Below are positions 7,836 through 16,973 of a stretch of 64,000 bases of DNA, piece after piece (the first letter of the stretch is position 1; each line of letters opens with the position of its first letter). Below the pieces are notes generated by a model. It was not told the origin of the DNA, ran no database searches, and saw only the letters and a program-made list of their open reading frames with translations. Where the stretch lies: NCBI GenBank assembly GCA_017630215.1, contig JAGBVR010000010.1, forward strand, positions 173,100 through 237,099, in the 5' to 3' direction. Both the position numbers and the translations under genes were made by a program. This stretch comes from Bacteroidales bacterium (GTDB lineage Bacteria; Bacteroidota; Bacteroidia; Bacteroidales; UBA932).

Positions 7836-9377
7836 ATGGAAATACTATTTTACATTTTGTCTGCAGTCCTTGGCGCCATAGTGGCACTTGGCACATACAT
7901 ATTTGTCCGTAAGATACTTCTTAAGGGACAGAAGGATGAAATCATCCAGAAGGCAGAGCTAGAGGCAGAGAGCATAAAGAAGGAAAAGATCTTCCAAGCA
8001 AAGGAAAAGTTCCTCCAGCTCAAGAGCGAGCACGAGCAGTACATCAACGAAAAGAACAAGCACATCAGTGAGGTCGAGAGCCGTCTGAAACAGAAGGAGA
8101 ACTCACTGAACCAGCAGAATGCTGAGCTTGGACGTAAAAACAAGGAAGCCGACGCTATCAGGCAGAACCTGAAGAATCAGGTAGAGATTGCTGCAAAAAA
8201 GACAGAAGAATACGAAGCGCTTCGCCAGGAGGCCCTCAAGCAGATTGAGGAAATTGCCGGTCTGACTGCTGTGGAAGCGAAGAACCAGCTGATGGATAGC
8301 ATGAAGGCTGAGGCCAGGACCCAGGCTCAGTCATATATCAACGATGTGATGGATGAGGCACGTCTTACCGCAAGCAAAGAAGCCAAACGTATCGTCATCA
8401 ATACCATACAGCGCACAGCATCTGAGACAGCCATTGAGAATGCCGTAACTGTATTCCACATCGAAAGCGACGAAATCAAGGGTAGAATCATCGGCCGTGA
8501 GGGACGCAACATCCGTGCACTCGAGGCAGCTACTGGAGTGGAAATCGTCGTGGACGACACACCTGAGGCAATCCTTCTTTCAGCATTCGATCCGGTTAGA
8601 AGAGAAGTTGCACGTCTTGCGCTTCATCAGCTCGTGATCGACGGCCGTATCCACCCTGCCCGCATCGAGGAAGTGGTGGCAAAAGTCCAGAAGCAGCTTG
8701 AAGATGAGATCATGGAGACAGGTAAGAGAACATGTATAGATCTCGGTATCCATGGAATGCATATCGAGCTTGTAAAGCTCATCGGACGAATGAAATATCG
8801 TTCATCATACGGACAGAACCTTCTACAGCACGCTCGTGAAGTAGCAAACATCTGTGCCACAATGGCTTCCGAGCTCGGTCTCAATCCTAAAATCGCTAAG
8901 AGAGCTGGTCTTCTCCACGATATCGGAAAGGTTTCTGACGAAGATCCGGAACTTCCACATGCAATTCTCGGTATGAAACTCGCTGAGAAATATAAAGAGA
9001 AGCCAGAAGTATGCAATGCCATCGGTTCACACCACGAGGAAGTGGAAATGACCAGCATCATCTCTCCTCTCGTACTTGTTGGTGACGCCATTTCCGGAGC
9101 TCGTCCAGGTGCACGTCGCGAGGTGATCGAGTCATATATCAAGAGACTCAAGGACATGGAGAACATTGCAAAGTCTCACAACGGAGTGACCAAGACTTAT
9201 GCAATCCAGGCAGGACGCGAGCTTCGAGTTATCGTGGGGGCAGACCAGGTAACTGACCAGGAGGCAGAGGCAATGTCAGCTGATATAGCACGTCAGATTC
9301 AGGAGGAAATGGTTTATCCGGGACAGGTAAAGATCACCGTGATCCGCGAGACCAGATCCGTAGCATTCGCAAAATAA
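7836..9377 (+). CDS. rny: Ribonuclease Y
   Basis: A 513-residue membrane-anchored endoribonuclease that starts decay of many mRNAs. Domains in order: an N-terminal membrane helix (residues 1-25, [14 protein letters not shown]), a long coiled coil rich in Lys, Glu and Gln (about 30-170), a KH RNA-binding domain with [15 protein letters not shown] near 218, and an HD phosphohydrolase domain with the metal motif [12 protein letters not shown] near 363. Full length, all key residues present. It follows the non-coding RNA terminator, so it should have its own promoter; none is obvious. Confidence 0.95.
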   Translation: MEILFYILSAVLGAIVALGTYIFVRKILLKGQKDEIIQKAELEAESIKKEKIFQAKEKFLQLKSEHEQYINEKNKHISEVESRLKQKENSLNQQNAELGRKNKEADAIRQNLKNQVEIAAKKTEEYEALRQEALKQIEEIAGLTAVEAKNQLMDSMKAEARTQAQSYINDVMDEARLTASKEAKRIVINTIQRTASETAIENAVTVFHIESDEIKGRIIGREGRNIRALEAATGVEIVVDDTPEAILLSAFDPVRREVARLALHQLVIDGRIHPARIEEVVAKVQKQLEDEIMETGKRTCIDLGIHGMHIELVKLIGRMKYRSSYGQNLLQHAREVANICATMASELGLNPKIAKRAGLLHDIGKVSDEDPELPHAILGMKLAEKYKEKPEVCNAIGSHHEEVEMTSIISPLVLVGDAISGARPGARREVIESYIKRLKDMENIAKSHNGVTKTYAIQAGRELRVIVGADQVTDQEAEAMSADIARQIQEEMVYPGQVKITVIRETRSVAFAK

Positions 9378-9397
9378 ACCCTATACAATAAACATCA

Positions 9398-11353
9398 ATG
9401 AAAAAAATTATGACAATGCTCGCAGCGCTTCTCGTATCTGCTGCAGCTTTTGCCCAGGGCCAGCTCGTAACCTGGTCGTCTCACGTGGAGAAAGGTGAGG
9501 GTGATGTATATAAAGTGATTTTCACAGGAAAGGTCGCTGAAGGCTATCACACCTACACTCTTACTGATGAATTCTCTGCTACTGATCTTATGGACGCTGA
9601 CGTCGATGGTGGCGAACTCGTAGGAGATCCATATGAAGTCAGTACACCGGTAGAAGAAACTGACGAATACGGTGATCTGGCTAAACATTACTACAATGAA
9701 ATTATCATTGCACAGGATGTGATGGTAAATGATGGAAATGCAACATTTACCGGAACAATCTTCACTAATGCCTGCACCGGAGGCGCATGCAAGGCAGAGT
9801 ATTACGATTTTAACGTAAAGATCGGAAACGCAGCCGAAACAGTAGCAGAAGCAATCACAGAAGAGCCGGTACCGGCACAGAAGACAGCATTCCCATGGGG
9901 TCTGATCCTTCAGGCTATTCTCTGGGGATTTGCAATGCTTCTTACTCCTTGTGTATTCCCGATGGTACCTATGACGGTATCCTTCTTCCTTAAAGGCTCA
10001 GAGTCAGTTGCTCAGGGACGCTTCAAGGCAGGAATGTACGGACTGTTCATCGTACTCCTTTACACTCTCCCTATCGCACTCCTGATCGTGATTACACGTA
10101 TCATCGGAGGTGAATCAGTTACTGCTGACATCTTCAACTGGATCGCAACACACTGGCTCCCTAACATCTTGTTCTTCATCATCTTCATGGTGTTTGCAGC
10201 ATCATTCTTCGGAGCATTCGAGATCACTCTTCCACAGTCTCTCGTGAACAAGAGCGACAAAGGATCAGACAAGAAGGGACTTGCCGGCGTATTCTTCATG
10301 GCACTTACACTTGTGCTCGTTTCATTCTCTTGTACAGGTCCGATCGTAGGTAACGTGCTTATTCAGGCAACATCAAGCAATGGCGCATGGTGGATTCCTA
10401 TCGTGACTATGCTTGCCTTCTCAATTGCTTTCGCCCTTCCATTCACTCTCCTTGCATTCTTCCCTTCACTTCTGAAGGATCTGAAGAAGAGCGGCGGCGG
10501 ATGGTTGAACACAGTAAAGGTAGTAATGGGATTCATCGAGGTAGCACTCGGATTCAAGTTCCTCAGCATGGCTGACCAGACTTACCACTGGGGACTTCTT
10601 GACAGAGAAATCTACCTTGCTATCTGGATCGTGACATTTGCTCTCCTTGGATTCTATCTCCTTGGCAAGCTCAAGTTCGCTCATGATGACGATGTCCCAC
10701 ACATTTCAGTAACAAGACTTTCTCTTGCTATCGTAGTATTCTCATTCGTAGTATATATGGTACCAGGAATGTGGGGTGCTCCACTTAGCGGTCTCTCAGG
10801 CTACCTCCCTCCTATTTCAACTCAGGATTACATCCTTTCACCAGGAGGAACTGCCAATGTTGTAACAGTAGATGCTCCAGCAAAGAGCGAGGCCAAGAAG
10901 TATGACTTCCTCCACCTCCCTCACAATCTTGACGGTTACTTTGACCTGGAACAGGGACTGGAAGCTGCAAAAGAACTTGGCAAGCCGGTATTCGTGGATG
11001 TCACTGGCCATGCATGTGTAAACTGCCGAGAAATGGAGCAGAGAGTATGGAGCGATCCAGCTGCACTGGATATCCTCCGAAACGAGTACGTGATCGTTGC
11101 ACTGTATGTTGATGACAAACATAAACTTGACAAGGAAGACTGGGTGACTGATGCAGAAACCGGAAAGGTTTACAAGGACCTCGGACGAGCAAACTCGTAT
11201 ATCGCACGTGAGAGATTCAATGTAAATGCTCAGCCAAATTACATTCTCCTCTCACCTGACGGAGAAATCCTCGTTCCGACACACAGCTATGATCTTTCGG
11301 TCGAGAATTTCATCAACTTCCTTAACAGCGGAGTAGAGGCTTATAAGAAATAG
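9398..11353 (+). CDS. Thiol:disulfide interchange protein, DsbD-like
   Basis: A 651-residue inner-membrane protein that carries reducing power from the cytosol to periplasmic proteins. Seen: a signal peptide (MKKIMTMLAALLVSAAAFAQ), an N-terminal DsbD-alpha-like beta domain (about 20-150) with GACKAEYYDF, a membrane domain of eight or so helices opening with LTPCVFPMVPMTVSFFL and containing the second conserved Cys in SCTGPIVGNVL, and a C-terminal thioredoxin-like domain with CVNC at about residues 540-543. All three cysteine centres of DsbD are present. It starts 20 bases after rny. It may keep haem-binding cysteines reduced for the cytochrome c genes near 18-20 kb, which is inference. Confidence 0.9.
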   Translation: MKKIMTMLAALLVSAAAFAQGQLVTWSSHVEKGEGDVYKVIFTGKVAEGYHTYTLTDEFSATDLMDADVDGGELVGDPYEVSTPVEETDEYGDLAKHYYNEIIIAQDVMVNDGNATFTGTIFTNACTGGACKAEYYDFNVKIGNAAETVAEAITEEPVPAQKTAFPWGLILQAILWGFAMLLTPCVFPMVPMTVSFFLKGSESVAQGRFKAGMYGLFIVLLYTLPIALLIVITRIIGGESVTADIFNWIATHWLPNILFFIIFMVFAASFFGAFEITLPQSLVNKSDKGSDKKGLAGVFFMALTLVLVSFSCTGPIVGNVLIQATSSNGAWWIPIVTMLAFSIAFALPFTLLAFFPSLLKDLKKSGGGWLNTVKVVMGFIEVALGFKFLSMADQTYHWGLLDREIYLAIWIVTFALLGFYLLGKLKFAHDDDVPHISVTRLSLAIVVFSFVVYMVPGMWGAPLSGLSGYLPPISTQDYILSPGGTANVVTVDAPAKSEAKKYDFLHLPHNLDGYFDLEQGLEAAKELGKPVFVDVTGHACVNCREMEQRVWSDPAALDILRNEYVIVALYVDDKHKLDKEDWVTDAETGKVYKDLGRANSYIARERFNVNAQPNYILLSPDGEILVPTHSYDLSVENFINFLNSGVEAYKK

Positions 11354-11371
11354 CATATAGCTGAATATCAG

Positions 11372-11417
11372 ATGTCCCATCATCCACGAAGAGTATCTTC
11401 GGAAGATGATGGGACAT
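11372..11417. terminator. Bidirectional terminator between the DsbD-like gene and creD
   Basis: ATGTCCCATCATC (11372-11384) and GATGATGGGACAT (11405-11417) form a 13-bp stem, with an inner CGAAGA/TCTTCG stem near the tip. TTTT follows on the plus strand. The two genes converge on it. Confidence 0.8.
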
Positions 11418-11436
11418 TTTCTATTTACGAATCCTC

Positions 11437-12681
11437 TCAGTCTGCATCTGAAGGATTTTCCATCAGATTGTTCTTTCTTGTGAAATACATTATAAGTGAA
11501 AGTATAGCAAAGAGAGCTAATGAACCGACCAGAAGACTTCCAGTCTCAAGATTGAGAAGCACATAGATGAAGGCATAAAGTACAGCTACCGCCACTGTGC
11601 AGCCCACTGCTGTCTTCGACCGCAGGAAGCCAATGAAATATCCTCCGAGAGCTGTGACCGTCATCCCTGAGGCAATAAGATAGGCCCAGCCAAATGCGAG
11701 ATATTCAGACATTGACAGAAGGAGAAGATAGAAGAGACAAAGAGAGAAACCTGTCACAATGTATTGGATATAATTGACTTCCTGCCGTGATATAGTCTCC
11801 ACAAGGAATATAGCTGTAAAGACCAGGAGAATAATCAGGAACGAATACTTTATGGCACGGGTAGTCTGCTGATATTGGCTGACTGGCACTACAAATTCAA
11901 CATAGAATTCCGGATAATTGTTTCCATATGTATTGAATTCATTGACAACCCATTGAGCAGTAAAACCATCATCATTTACAGTCCTTTCATTAGGAAGGAA
12001 GGAGCCGTCAAACCCAGGTGAGGAATAATTGGAAGTCAGATTGACTTTGAAAGTATCAGACTTAGGGAAGAATCTGAGAGACTCCGCTCCTTTTGTTCTG
12101 AAAGAGATGGAATATTCGATGACCTGTCCCGGCACAAGAGTATCCATATCAAGTTTGGTGCGAAGGCCGTCTTCTGCAAGCGTAAACGTATAATCTCTCC
12201 CGTCGACATGGGCTGTGATTTTGTTTTCCAGGCCTTTGAAATTACCTATAGGAAAATACAAATAGGCCGTCCCGTTATAATATTTAAAATCATTGTCAGA
12301 AATGACAAAGGAGCCGTCAATCTTGAAATCAGCCTTGTATATCGGTATTTCATAGATGGAACGGTGCAGCATCTCCACATCCACATTTCCATTGATTTCC
12401 GCAGCATTTGCATTGATTTTCCTTACCTTGTCAGAATAAACGGCATTACCCTTGGGATCGATTTCATTCTGCTTGTAAGGAAACTTCAGTTCAGGTGCAT
12501 AGATCATCTGTGCACCTCCCACCTGTCTGGTCACTTCATTTTGAGCCTCAGATGAAAGTTCCTGACGGTCATCGATGAGATTTCTGACAAGTAAAATCGG
12601 AATCTGAAGAATCAGAACCGAAAGCAGGATAAAGACTCCCTTCCAGATCATCCTGCGTCCAAATGTGTTTTCCTTTACCAT
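11437..12681 (-). CDS. creD: Inner membrane protein CreD
   Basis: A 414-residue CreD-family cell-envelope protein. Seen: an N-terminal membrane helix (VFILLSVLILQIPILLV), a large periplasmic beta-rich domain (about 35-290) with VTRQVGGAQMIYAPEL and SLRFFPKSDTFKVNLTSNYSSPGFDGSFLP, and four to six C-terminal helices with the family run VNYIQYIVTGFSLCLFYLLLLSMSE. In enterobacteria CreD belongs to the CreBC regulon and affects envelope integrity and colicin tolerance. It is divergent from a LytTR regulator, with repeated motifs between, so control by that regulator is likely. Confidence 0.9.
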   Translation of the reverse strand: MVKENTFGRRMIWKGVFILLSVLILQIPILLVRNLIDDRQELSSEAQNEVTRQVGGAQMIYAPELKFPYKQNEIDPKGNAVYSDKVRKINANAAEINGNVDVEMLHRSIYEIPIYKADFKIDGSFVISDNDFKYYNGTAYLYFPIGNFKGLENKITAHVDGRDYTFTLAEDGLRTKLDMDTLVPGQVIEYSISFRTKGAESLRFFPKSDTFKVNLTSNYSSPGFDGSFLPNERTVNDDGFTAQWVVNEFNTYGNNYPEFYVEFVVPVSQYQQTTRAIKYSFLIILLVFTAIFLVETISRQEVNYIQYIVTGFSLCLFYLLLLSMSEYLAFGWAYLIASGMTVTALGGYFIGFLRSKTAVGCTVAVAVLYAFIYVLLNLETGSLLVGSLALFAILSLIMYFTRKNNLMENPSDAD

Positions 12682-12760
12682 ATTTGAGAGTGTTTAAAAA
12701 TTAGTTCTTATACAAAAATGAATAGAAAGTTCCTGATTTCTAAGATTTTCTCTACCTGTT

Positions 12761-12811
12761 TTATCAAATGTATCCCTAGCTTGATGAAATGGCGTCCTGA
12801 GCTGATGAAAT
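12761..12811. promoter_or_regulatory. Phased repeats between creD and the LytTR gene, candidate operator
   Basis: TTGATGAAAT (12781-12790) and CTGATGAAAT (12802-12811) are direct repeats exactly 21 bases apart. A weaker third unit, TTATCAAATG, begins 20 bases earlier at 12761. LytTR proteins are known to bind paired direct repeats about two helical turns apart, so this is a good candidate for autoregulation and control of creD. Confidence 0.5.
12765..12772 (-). promoter_or_regulatory. Possible creD promoter -7 element
   Basis: On the minus strand TACATTTG is an exact TAnnTTTG match about 84 bases before the creD start. It overlaps the first unit of the phased repeats, which would let a bound regulator block it. 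No clear -33 box. Confidence 0.35.
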
Positions 12812-12837
12812 TTTTATGAGTTATTGATAATCATTAC

Positions 12838-12845
12838 TAACTTTG
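12838..12845 (+). promoter_or_regulatory. Promoter -7 element of the LytTR gene
   Basis: TAACTTTG matches the -7 consensus exactly and lies 22 bases before the start at 12868. The phased repeats end 27 bases upstream, the position of an activator or -33-region site. The -33 box itself is poor, as expected for an activator-dependent promoter. Confidence 0.45.
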
Positions 12846-12867
12846 CATCCAAACCATATGGCAATTG

Positions 12868-13251
12868 ATGAAAGAACTTATTTTCTCAAATAGCGGCACT
12901 GAGCTTCTGAAGGTCCATCCGGAAGATATCATATATATCGAAGCGGACGGAAATTATTGCCGCATGCATCTCAGAGGAGGGTTCGAGCAGCAGCTATGGT
13001 TCAACAGACAGAGATTCATTTCCATCATCAGCAGTCAGCTAAGGGATGAGAAGCCTACTTTCATCGTTGTAGGAAGGAGCTTCATCATCAATCTTGCATA
13101 TATTTTCCGTATCAATCCCGTGCAGAGTGAACTGGTTTTATTTGATTCCGTTAAGCCGGAGCAGATGAGCCTACACGCTTCTCAAGAGGCATTGAACAAG
13201 CTGAAGAAGGAAATTCTCATATTGAATAAGGTGGAAGACTATGAAAGATAA
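12868..13251 (+). CDS. Stand-alone LytTR DNA-binding domain regulator
   Basis: A 127-residue protein that is essentially one LytTR domain: ILYIEA-type strand (DIIYIEADGNYCRMHL, residues 21-36), the RFISI region, and the VGRSFIINLAYIFRI motif (about 71-85) typical of LytTR. There is no receiver or membrane domain, so it must sense through a partner or bind constitutively. Start at 12868 (ATG); an in-frame TTG lies just before it. Its last 11 bases overlap the next gene, which implies coupling to that membrane protein. Divergent from creD. Confidence 0.85.
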   Translation: MKELIFSNSGTELLKVHPEDIIYIEADGNYCRMHLRGGFEQQLWFNRQRFISIISSQLRDEKPTFIVVGRSFIINLAYIFRINPVQSELVLFDSVKPEQMSLHASQEALNKLKKEILILNKVEDYER

Positions 13252-14107
13252 GGAATACAAAGATGACGATGTGGTCGTAATCGGTGGGGCCGGCTGGAAA
13301 CCTTCGCCACATGGAAGTTCCGGGAAAAATGACCGTAAATGGAAGATCATTGCAATATTGTCTGCAGTGGGACTCTTCCTGCTTGAAGGATTCTTTCTTG
13401 GCAAACACATATATTATAATAACCAATTCAACCGCTCACGCCCTGACAGCGAGATCATAGCCCAGCTGGCTTTCCCTATGCCGGGCTCAGCTGGAGTATC
13501 CATTCAGCATCAAGCAGTTATGGGAGTCAAGATGAAAATCTACGCCTTGAACGGACTTAAAGCTCATTTTACTGACACTGTTCCGGATTATTCGGATTCA
13601 TCAATATATTTCATTACAAGAAGTTCAGATTATAGGATCAAGAATGACCAGAAACATATCATCGGGGACTACATCGTAAATGGAAAAATAATTGCAGAGA
13701 GTCTTTGGAGGGCGGGATTCATGTCCGTCATTGATGGAAATGTCCAGATAGGTGTCAGCCGCAGTCCCAAGATCAGAAAACATATTGCAGAAAACTCAGG
13801 ATCGATGTTCAGGCAAATCGCTTTGGTATCAGCAGGGACAAGATGCGACGAACAGTTCGTACTTAAAGGCAAAGTAACAAGATGCGCATATGCCAGAGAT
13901 ATTGAAGGGAATCTTTATTTCGTGGAAACTGAAAATCCGGAAACATTGTATGGATTTGCGGACGCTCTCATTGAATATGGTTTTGCTGATGCGATATACA
14001 TTACAGGCGGAAGCCAGAAGGAATGCTTCTATCGCAGTGAAGATGGGACAGCTCATGGCAAATATACCGATGAAAAGCCTCATGAACTGGTAGTCTGGAC
14101 TAAATAG
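13241..14107 (+). CDS. Single-pass membrane protein, possibly phosphodiester glycosidase-like
   Basis: A 288-residue protein with a charged cytosolic tail (residues 1-33), one membrane helix (WKIIAILSAVGLFLLEGFFLG, in two parts near 34-54) and an extracytoplasmic domain. That domain has VSIQHQAVMG, ADALIEYGFADAIYITGGSQ and a closing HELVVWTK. The GFADAIYITGGSQKECFY stretch resembles the end of the NAGPA / DUF2233 phosphodiester glycosidase fold, a weak similarity from memory. The start overlaps the LytTR gene by 11 bases, so the pair is likely to be made together; it may act as the membrane sensor for the regulator. Function not established. Confidence 0.55.
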   Translation: MKDKEYKDDDVVVIGGAGWKPSPHGSSGKNDRKWKIIAILSAVGLFLLEGFFLGKHIYYNNQFNRSRPDSEIIAQLAFPMPGSAGVSIQHQAVMGVKMKIYALNGLKAHFTDTVPDYSDSSIYFITRSSDYRIKNDQKHIIGDYIVNGKIIAESLWRAGFMSVIDGNVQIGVSRSPKIRKHIAENSGSMFRQIALVSAGTRCDEQFVLKGKVTRCAYARDIEGNLYFVETENPETLYGFADALIEYGFADAIYITGGSQKECFYRSEDGTAHGKYTDEKPHELVVWTK

Positions 14108-14130
14108 CTTCTGTTTATGGATAAAAGGAA

Positions 14131-14166
14131 TGCCCCCGAAAGTTTATGATGTGACTTTCGGGGGCA
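14131..14166. terminator. Bidirectional terminator
   Basis: TGCCCCCGAAAGT (14131-14143) pairs perfectly with ACTTTCGGGGGCA (14154-14166), followed by CTTT. It separates the plus-strand membrane gene from the 3' end of glnS. Confidence 0.85.
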
Positions 14167-14181
14167 CTTTCTATAAGGCTT

Positions 14182-15864
14182 TTAGAACTTGAAACTGTCC
14201 TTAAGAGCTGTAGTCTTGTTGAATACGAAGTGGTCTGGAGTAGTATCCGGATCCTTGAAGAAGTATCCCACACGCTCGAACTGGACTGCGATACCTGAAT
14301 TGTCTTCGAGAAGAGCTGGTTCTGCATATCCCTTTGCAATCACGAGAGACTCCGGATTGAGGTAGTTCTTGTAATCCTCTCCCTCAGGAATCTGACCCAT
14401 CTGAGCCTCTGTGAAGAGCTTGTCATAAAGTCTGAGTTCCACTTCCTTGGCGTGCTCTGTCGACACCCAATGGATCGTACCCTTGACTGAACGCCACTCG
14501 CCTGCTCCAGGCTTTGATGTCGGATCGTAAGTACACTTGATCTCAACGATATTACCATCAGCATCCTTAACGACCTCCTGGCACTTGATGATATATGTAT
14601 ACTTGAGACGAACTTCTCCATCCGGCTTGAGACGGAAATACTTCTTAGGAGGCTCCTCCATGAAATCATTTCTCTCGATGTAAACCTCTCCGGTGAAAGG
14701 AACCTTACGAGAAGGTCCTTCCGGATCTGCCGGATTAAGAGGAGCATCGAACCACTCCACCTTGCCAGGCTCCCAGTTGGTGATAGTAAGCTTAACAGGG
14801 TCCTGTACGACCATATAACGGTTTGCACGCTCATTGAGGTCCTGACGTACACACCACTCCATCAGCTGAAGGTCGATGAGCTGCTCACGCTTTGCCACAC
14901 CCACTTTCTCAGCAAACATGCGCATTGACTCAGGAGTGTAACCGCGACGACGGATACCGCAGATAGTCGGCATACGAGGGTCATCCCAGCCGCTGACGAA
15001 ATTGTTCTTCACGAGTTCAAGGAGCTTTCGCTTAGACATCACGGTGTATGTAAGATTGAGTCTTGCGAACTCATACTGATGTGACGGGAATATGCCGAGC
15101 TTGTCGATGAACCAGTCGTAGAGTGGACGGTGAACATCGAACTCAAGGGTACAGATCGAGTGAGTGATGTTCTCGATACTGTCTGACTGGCCGTGAGCGT
15201 AGTCATACATAGGATAGATGCACCACTTGTCACCAGTTCTGTGATGATGCGCATGCAAAATACGGTAAAGAAGCGGGTCACGGAAAAGCATATTAGGATG
15301 AGCCATATCGATCTTCGCACGAAGAACCTTCTCGCCCTCAGCATACTTTCCGGCCTTCATTTCACGGAAAAGCTGTAGGTTTTCCTCGACGCTTCTGTTA
15401 CGGTAAGGGCTCTCTGTACCAGGTACCTGAACTGTACCACGACCGGCACGGATCTCCTCCTGAGTCTGATCATCCACGTATGCAAGTCCCTTCTTGATGA
15501 GTTCCTCAGCCCAGTCATAAAGCTGGTCGAAATAGTCCGAAGCATATCGCTCGTTCTCCCATTCGAAACCAAGCCACTTGATATCCTCCTTGATTGAGTC
15601 TACATACTCGGTGTCTTCCTTTACTGGGTTAGTATCGTCAAAACGGAGATTGGTCTTTCCGCCGTATTTCTTTGCAAGTCCGAAATTGATGCAGATACTC
15701 TTCGCATGTCCGATGTGAAGATATCCGTTCGGTTCAGGCGGGAAGCGGGTCATCACAGATTCACACTTGCCGCTTGCGAGATCAGCCTCGATGATCTCCT
15801 CCAAAAAGTTGAGATTCCTGGTCTCAACGCCTTCCTTGTTTACCTCTTCCATATCTATTGGCAA
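14182..15864 (-). CDS. glnS: Glutaminyl-tRNA synthetase
   Basis: A 560-residue class I aminoacyl-tRNA synthetase charging tRNA-Gln. Seen: the HIGH-type motif PPEPNGYLHIGHAKS near residue 42, the DDTNP motif, the KMSKS-type VMSKRKL near 276, and the C-terminal anticodon-binding beta barrels with YTYIIKCQEVVKD and RVGYFFKDPD. Length fits the family. Its presence means the organism charges Gln-tRNA directly. A second start at 15852 (MEEVNKEG) is possible. Divergent from yicC, with back-to-back promoters. Confidence 0.95.
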   Translation of the reverse strand: MPIDMEEVNKEGVETRNLNFLEEIIEADLASGKCESVMTRFPPEPNGYLHIGHAKSICINFGLAKKYGGKTNLRFDDTNPVKEDTEYVDSIKEDIKWLGFEWENERYASDYFDQLYDWAEELIKKGLAYVDDQTQEEIRAGRGTVQVPGTESPYRNRSVEENLQLFREMKAGKYAEGEKVLRAKIDMAHPNMLFRDPLLYRILHAHHHRTGDKWCIYPMYDYAHGQSDSIENITHSICTLEFDVHRPLYDWFIDKLGIFPSHQYEFARLNLTYTVMSKRKLLELVKNNFVSGWDDPRMPTICGIRRRGYTPESMRMFAEKVGVAKREQLIDLQLMEWCVRQDLNERANRYMVVQDPVKLTITNWEPGKVEWFDAPLNPADPEGPSRKVPFTGEVYIERNDFMEEPPKKYFRLKPDGEVRLKYTYIIKCQEVVKDADGNIVEIKCTYDPTSKPGAGEWRSVKGTIHWVSTEHAKEVELRLYDKLFTEAQMGQIPEGEDYKNYLNPESLVIAKGYAEPALLEDNSGIAVQFERVGYFFKDPDTTPDHFVFNKTTALKDSFKF

Positions 15865-15918
15865 TTATATTTCGTTACATAAACTGTATTTACAGTTTGC
15901 TATTTTCAAATAATCGAG

Positions 15919-15946
15919 CAAATATACGGATTTTTCAGTATTTTTG
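15919..15946. promoter_or_regulatory. Back-to-back promoter elements of glnS and yicC
   Basis: Minus strand: TATATTTG at 15926-15919 for glnS. Plus strand: TATTTTTG at 15939-15946 for yicC. Both match TAnnTTTG exactly and are separated by 12 bases, so the two promoters may compete for polymerase. Confidence 0.55.
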
Positions 15947-15972
15947 CGCTCTCAAACAAGAAAAACAGCATT

Positions 15973-16860
15973 ATGATAAAGTCAATGACAGGCTACGGCA
16001 AAGCCGAGGCACTACTTGAAGCAGGCAAGATCACAGTAGAAGTCCGCTCCCTCAACGGAAAAACCGCGGATATCAGCATAAAGACATCGTTCCTACCAAA
16101 AGACAAGGAAATGGCTGTTCGCCAGAAAATAGCAGCAGAGCTTACCAGAGGTAACATTGATTTCTTCGTGACTTTCGAGCCGAATGCAGCTGATAGCGCG
16201 AAGAAGATCAATATGGATCTGGCTATGGAATATTACCAGCAGATAAGCGAACTCGGCGGAAAGCTCGGAGCACACAATCTTTGGAACCAGAATCCCAATG
16301 ACCTTCTGGCCATGCTGCTCAGAATGCCTGAGGTTATGGATGCCAGGAAGCAGGATGTAATCACCGATGAGAACTGGCCGGTTGTGGAGGCCTGCATCGA
16401 TGAGGCTCTACGCAATATCAATGCATTCCGTGCGCAGGAAGGCGAAATTCTTTTTAAGGATGTAACCGATAAGGTCCATGCGATTCTCGATTACTCAAAG
16501 CAGATCGAAGAGTTTGAGAAAGAGCGCGTTGAGGCTATCAGAGAAAAAATTTTGAGCCGCTTTGCAGAACTCAAGGCTGAACCTGACCATAGTCGTCTGG
16601 AGCAGGAGATGATCTTCTACATAGAGAAGCTTGATATCAATGAAGAAAAGGTCCGTCTCCGTCAGCATTGCAATTATTTCCTTGACACCATCACCAACGA
16701 GCCGAATCCGGGAAAGAAATTAGGCTTCATCGCTCAGGAAATGGGACGCGAGATCAACACTACAGGTTCGAAAGCCAATCACACCGAGATCCAGAAGATC
16801 GTAGTGAAGATGAAGGACGAACTGGAGAAGATAAAGGAGCAGAGTCTGAACATCCTCTAA
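15973..16860 (+). CDS. yicC: YicC family endoribonuclease
   Basis: A 295-residue YicC/YloC protein. Seen: the family opening MIKSMTGYGKAEA, EVRSLNGKTADI, and the C-terminal DUF1732 region with EKVRLRQHCNYF, GKKLGFIAQEMGREINTTGSKAN and a final KMKDELEKIKEQSLNIL. Members from other bacteria have been shown to be stress-linked endoribonucleases. Full length, with a promoter element 27 bases upstream. A very long perfect hairpin follows. Confidence 0.93.
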   Translation: MIKSMTGYGKAEALLEAGKITVEVRSLNGKTADISIKTSFLPKDKEMAVRQKIAAELTRGNIDFFVTFEPNAADSAKKINMDLAMEYYQQISELGGKLGAHNLWNQNPNDLLAMLLRMPEVMDARKQDVITDENWPVVEACIDEALRNINAFRAQEGEILFKDVTDKVHAILDYSKQIEEFEKERVEAIREKILSRFAELKAEPDHSRLEQEMIFYIEKLDINEEKVRLRQHCNYFLDTITNEPNPGKKLGFIAQEMGREINTTGSKANHTEIQKIVVKMKDELEKIKEQSLNIL

Positions 16861-16892
16861 ATCAGAGAGCAGCTAACAGATTAAAAGACAAG

Positions 16893-16944
16893 CCTTTATA
16901 TAAAATGCCTGCTGTATCGACACAGCAGGCATTTTATATAAAGG
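16893..16944. terminator. Terminator with a 23-bp perfect stem
   Basis: Bases 16893-16915 and 16922-16944 are perfect inverted complements with a six-base loop; the stem core is TGCCTGCTGT/ACAGCAGGCA. It lies between converging yicC and the peroxidase gene. The same TGCCTGCTG core appears in the terminator at 28089-28122. Confidence 0.8.
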
Positions 16945-16973
16945 TCTATTTATCAAGCATTTGCGGGCCACCA

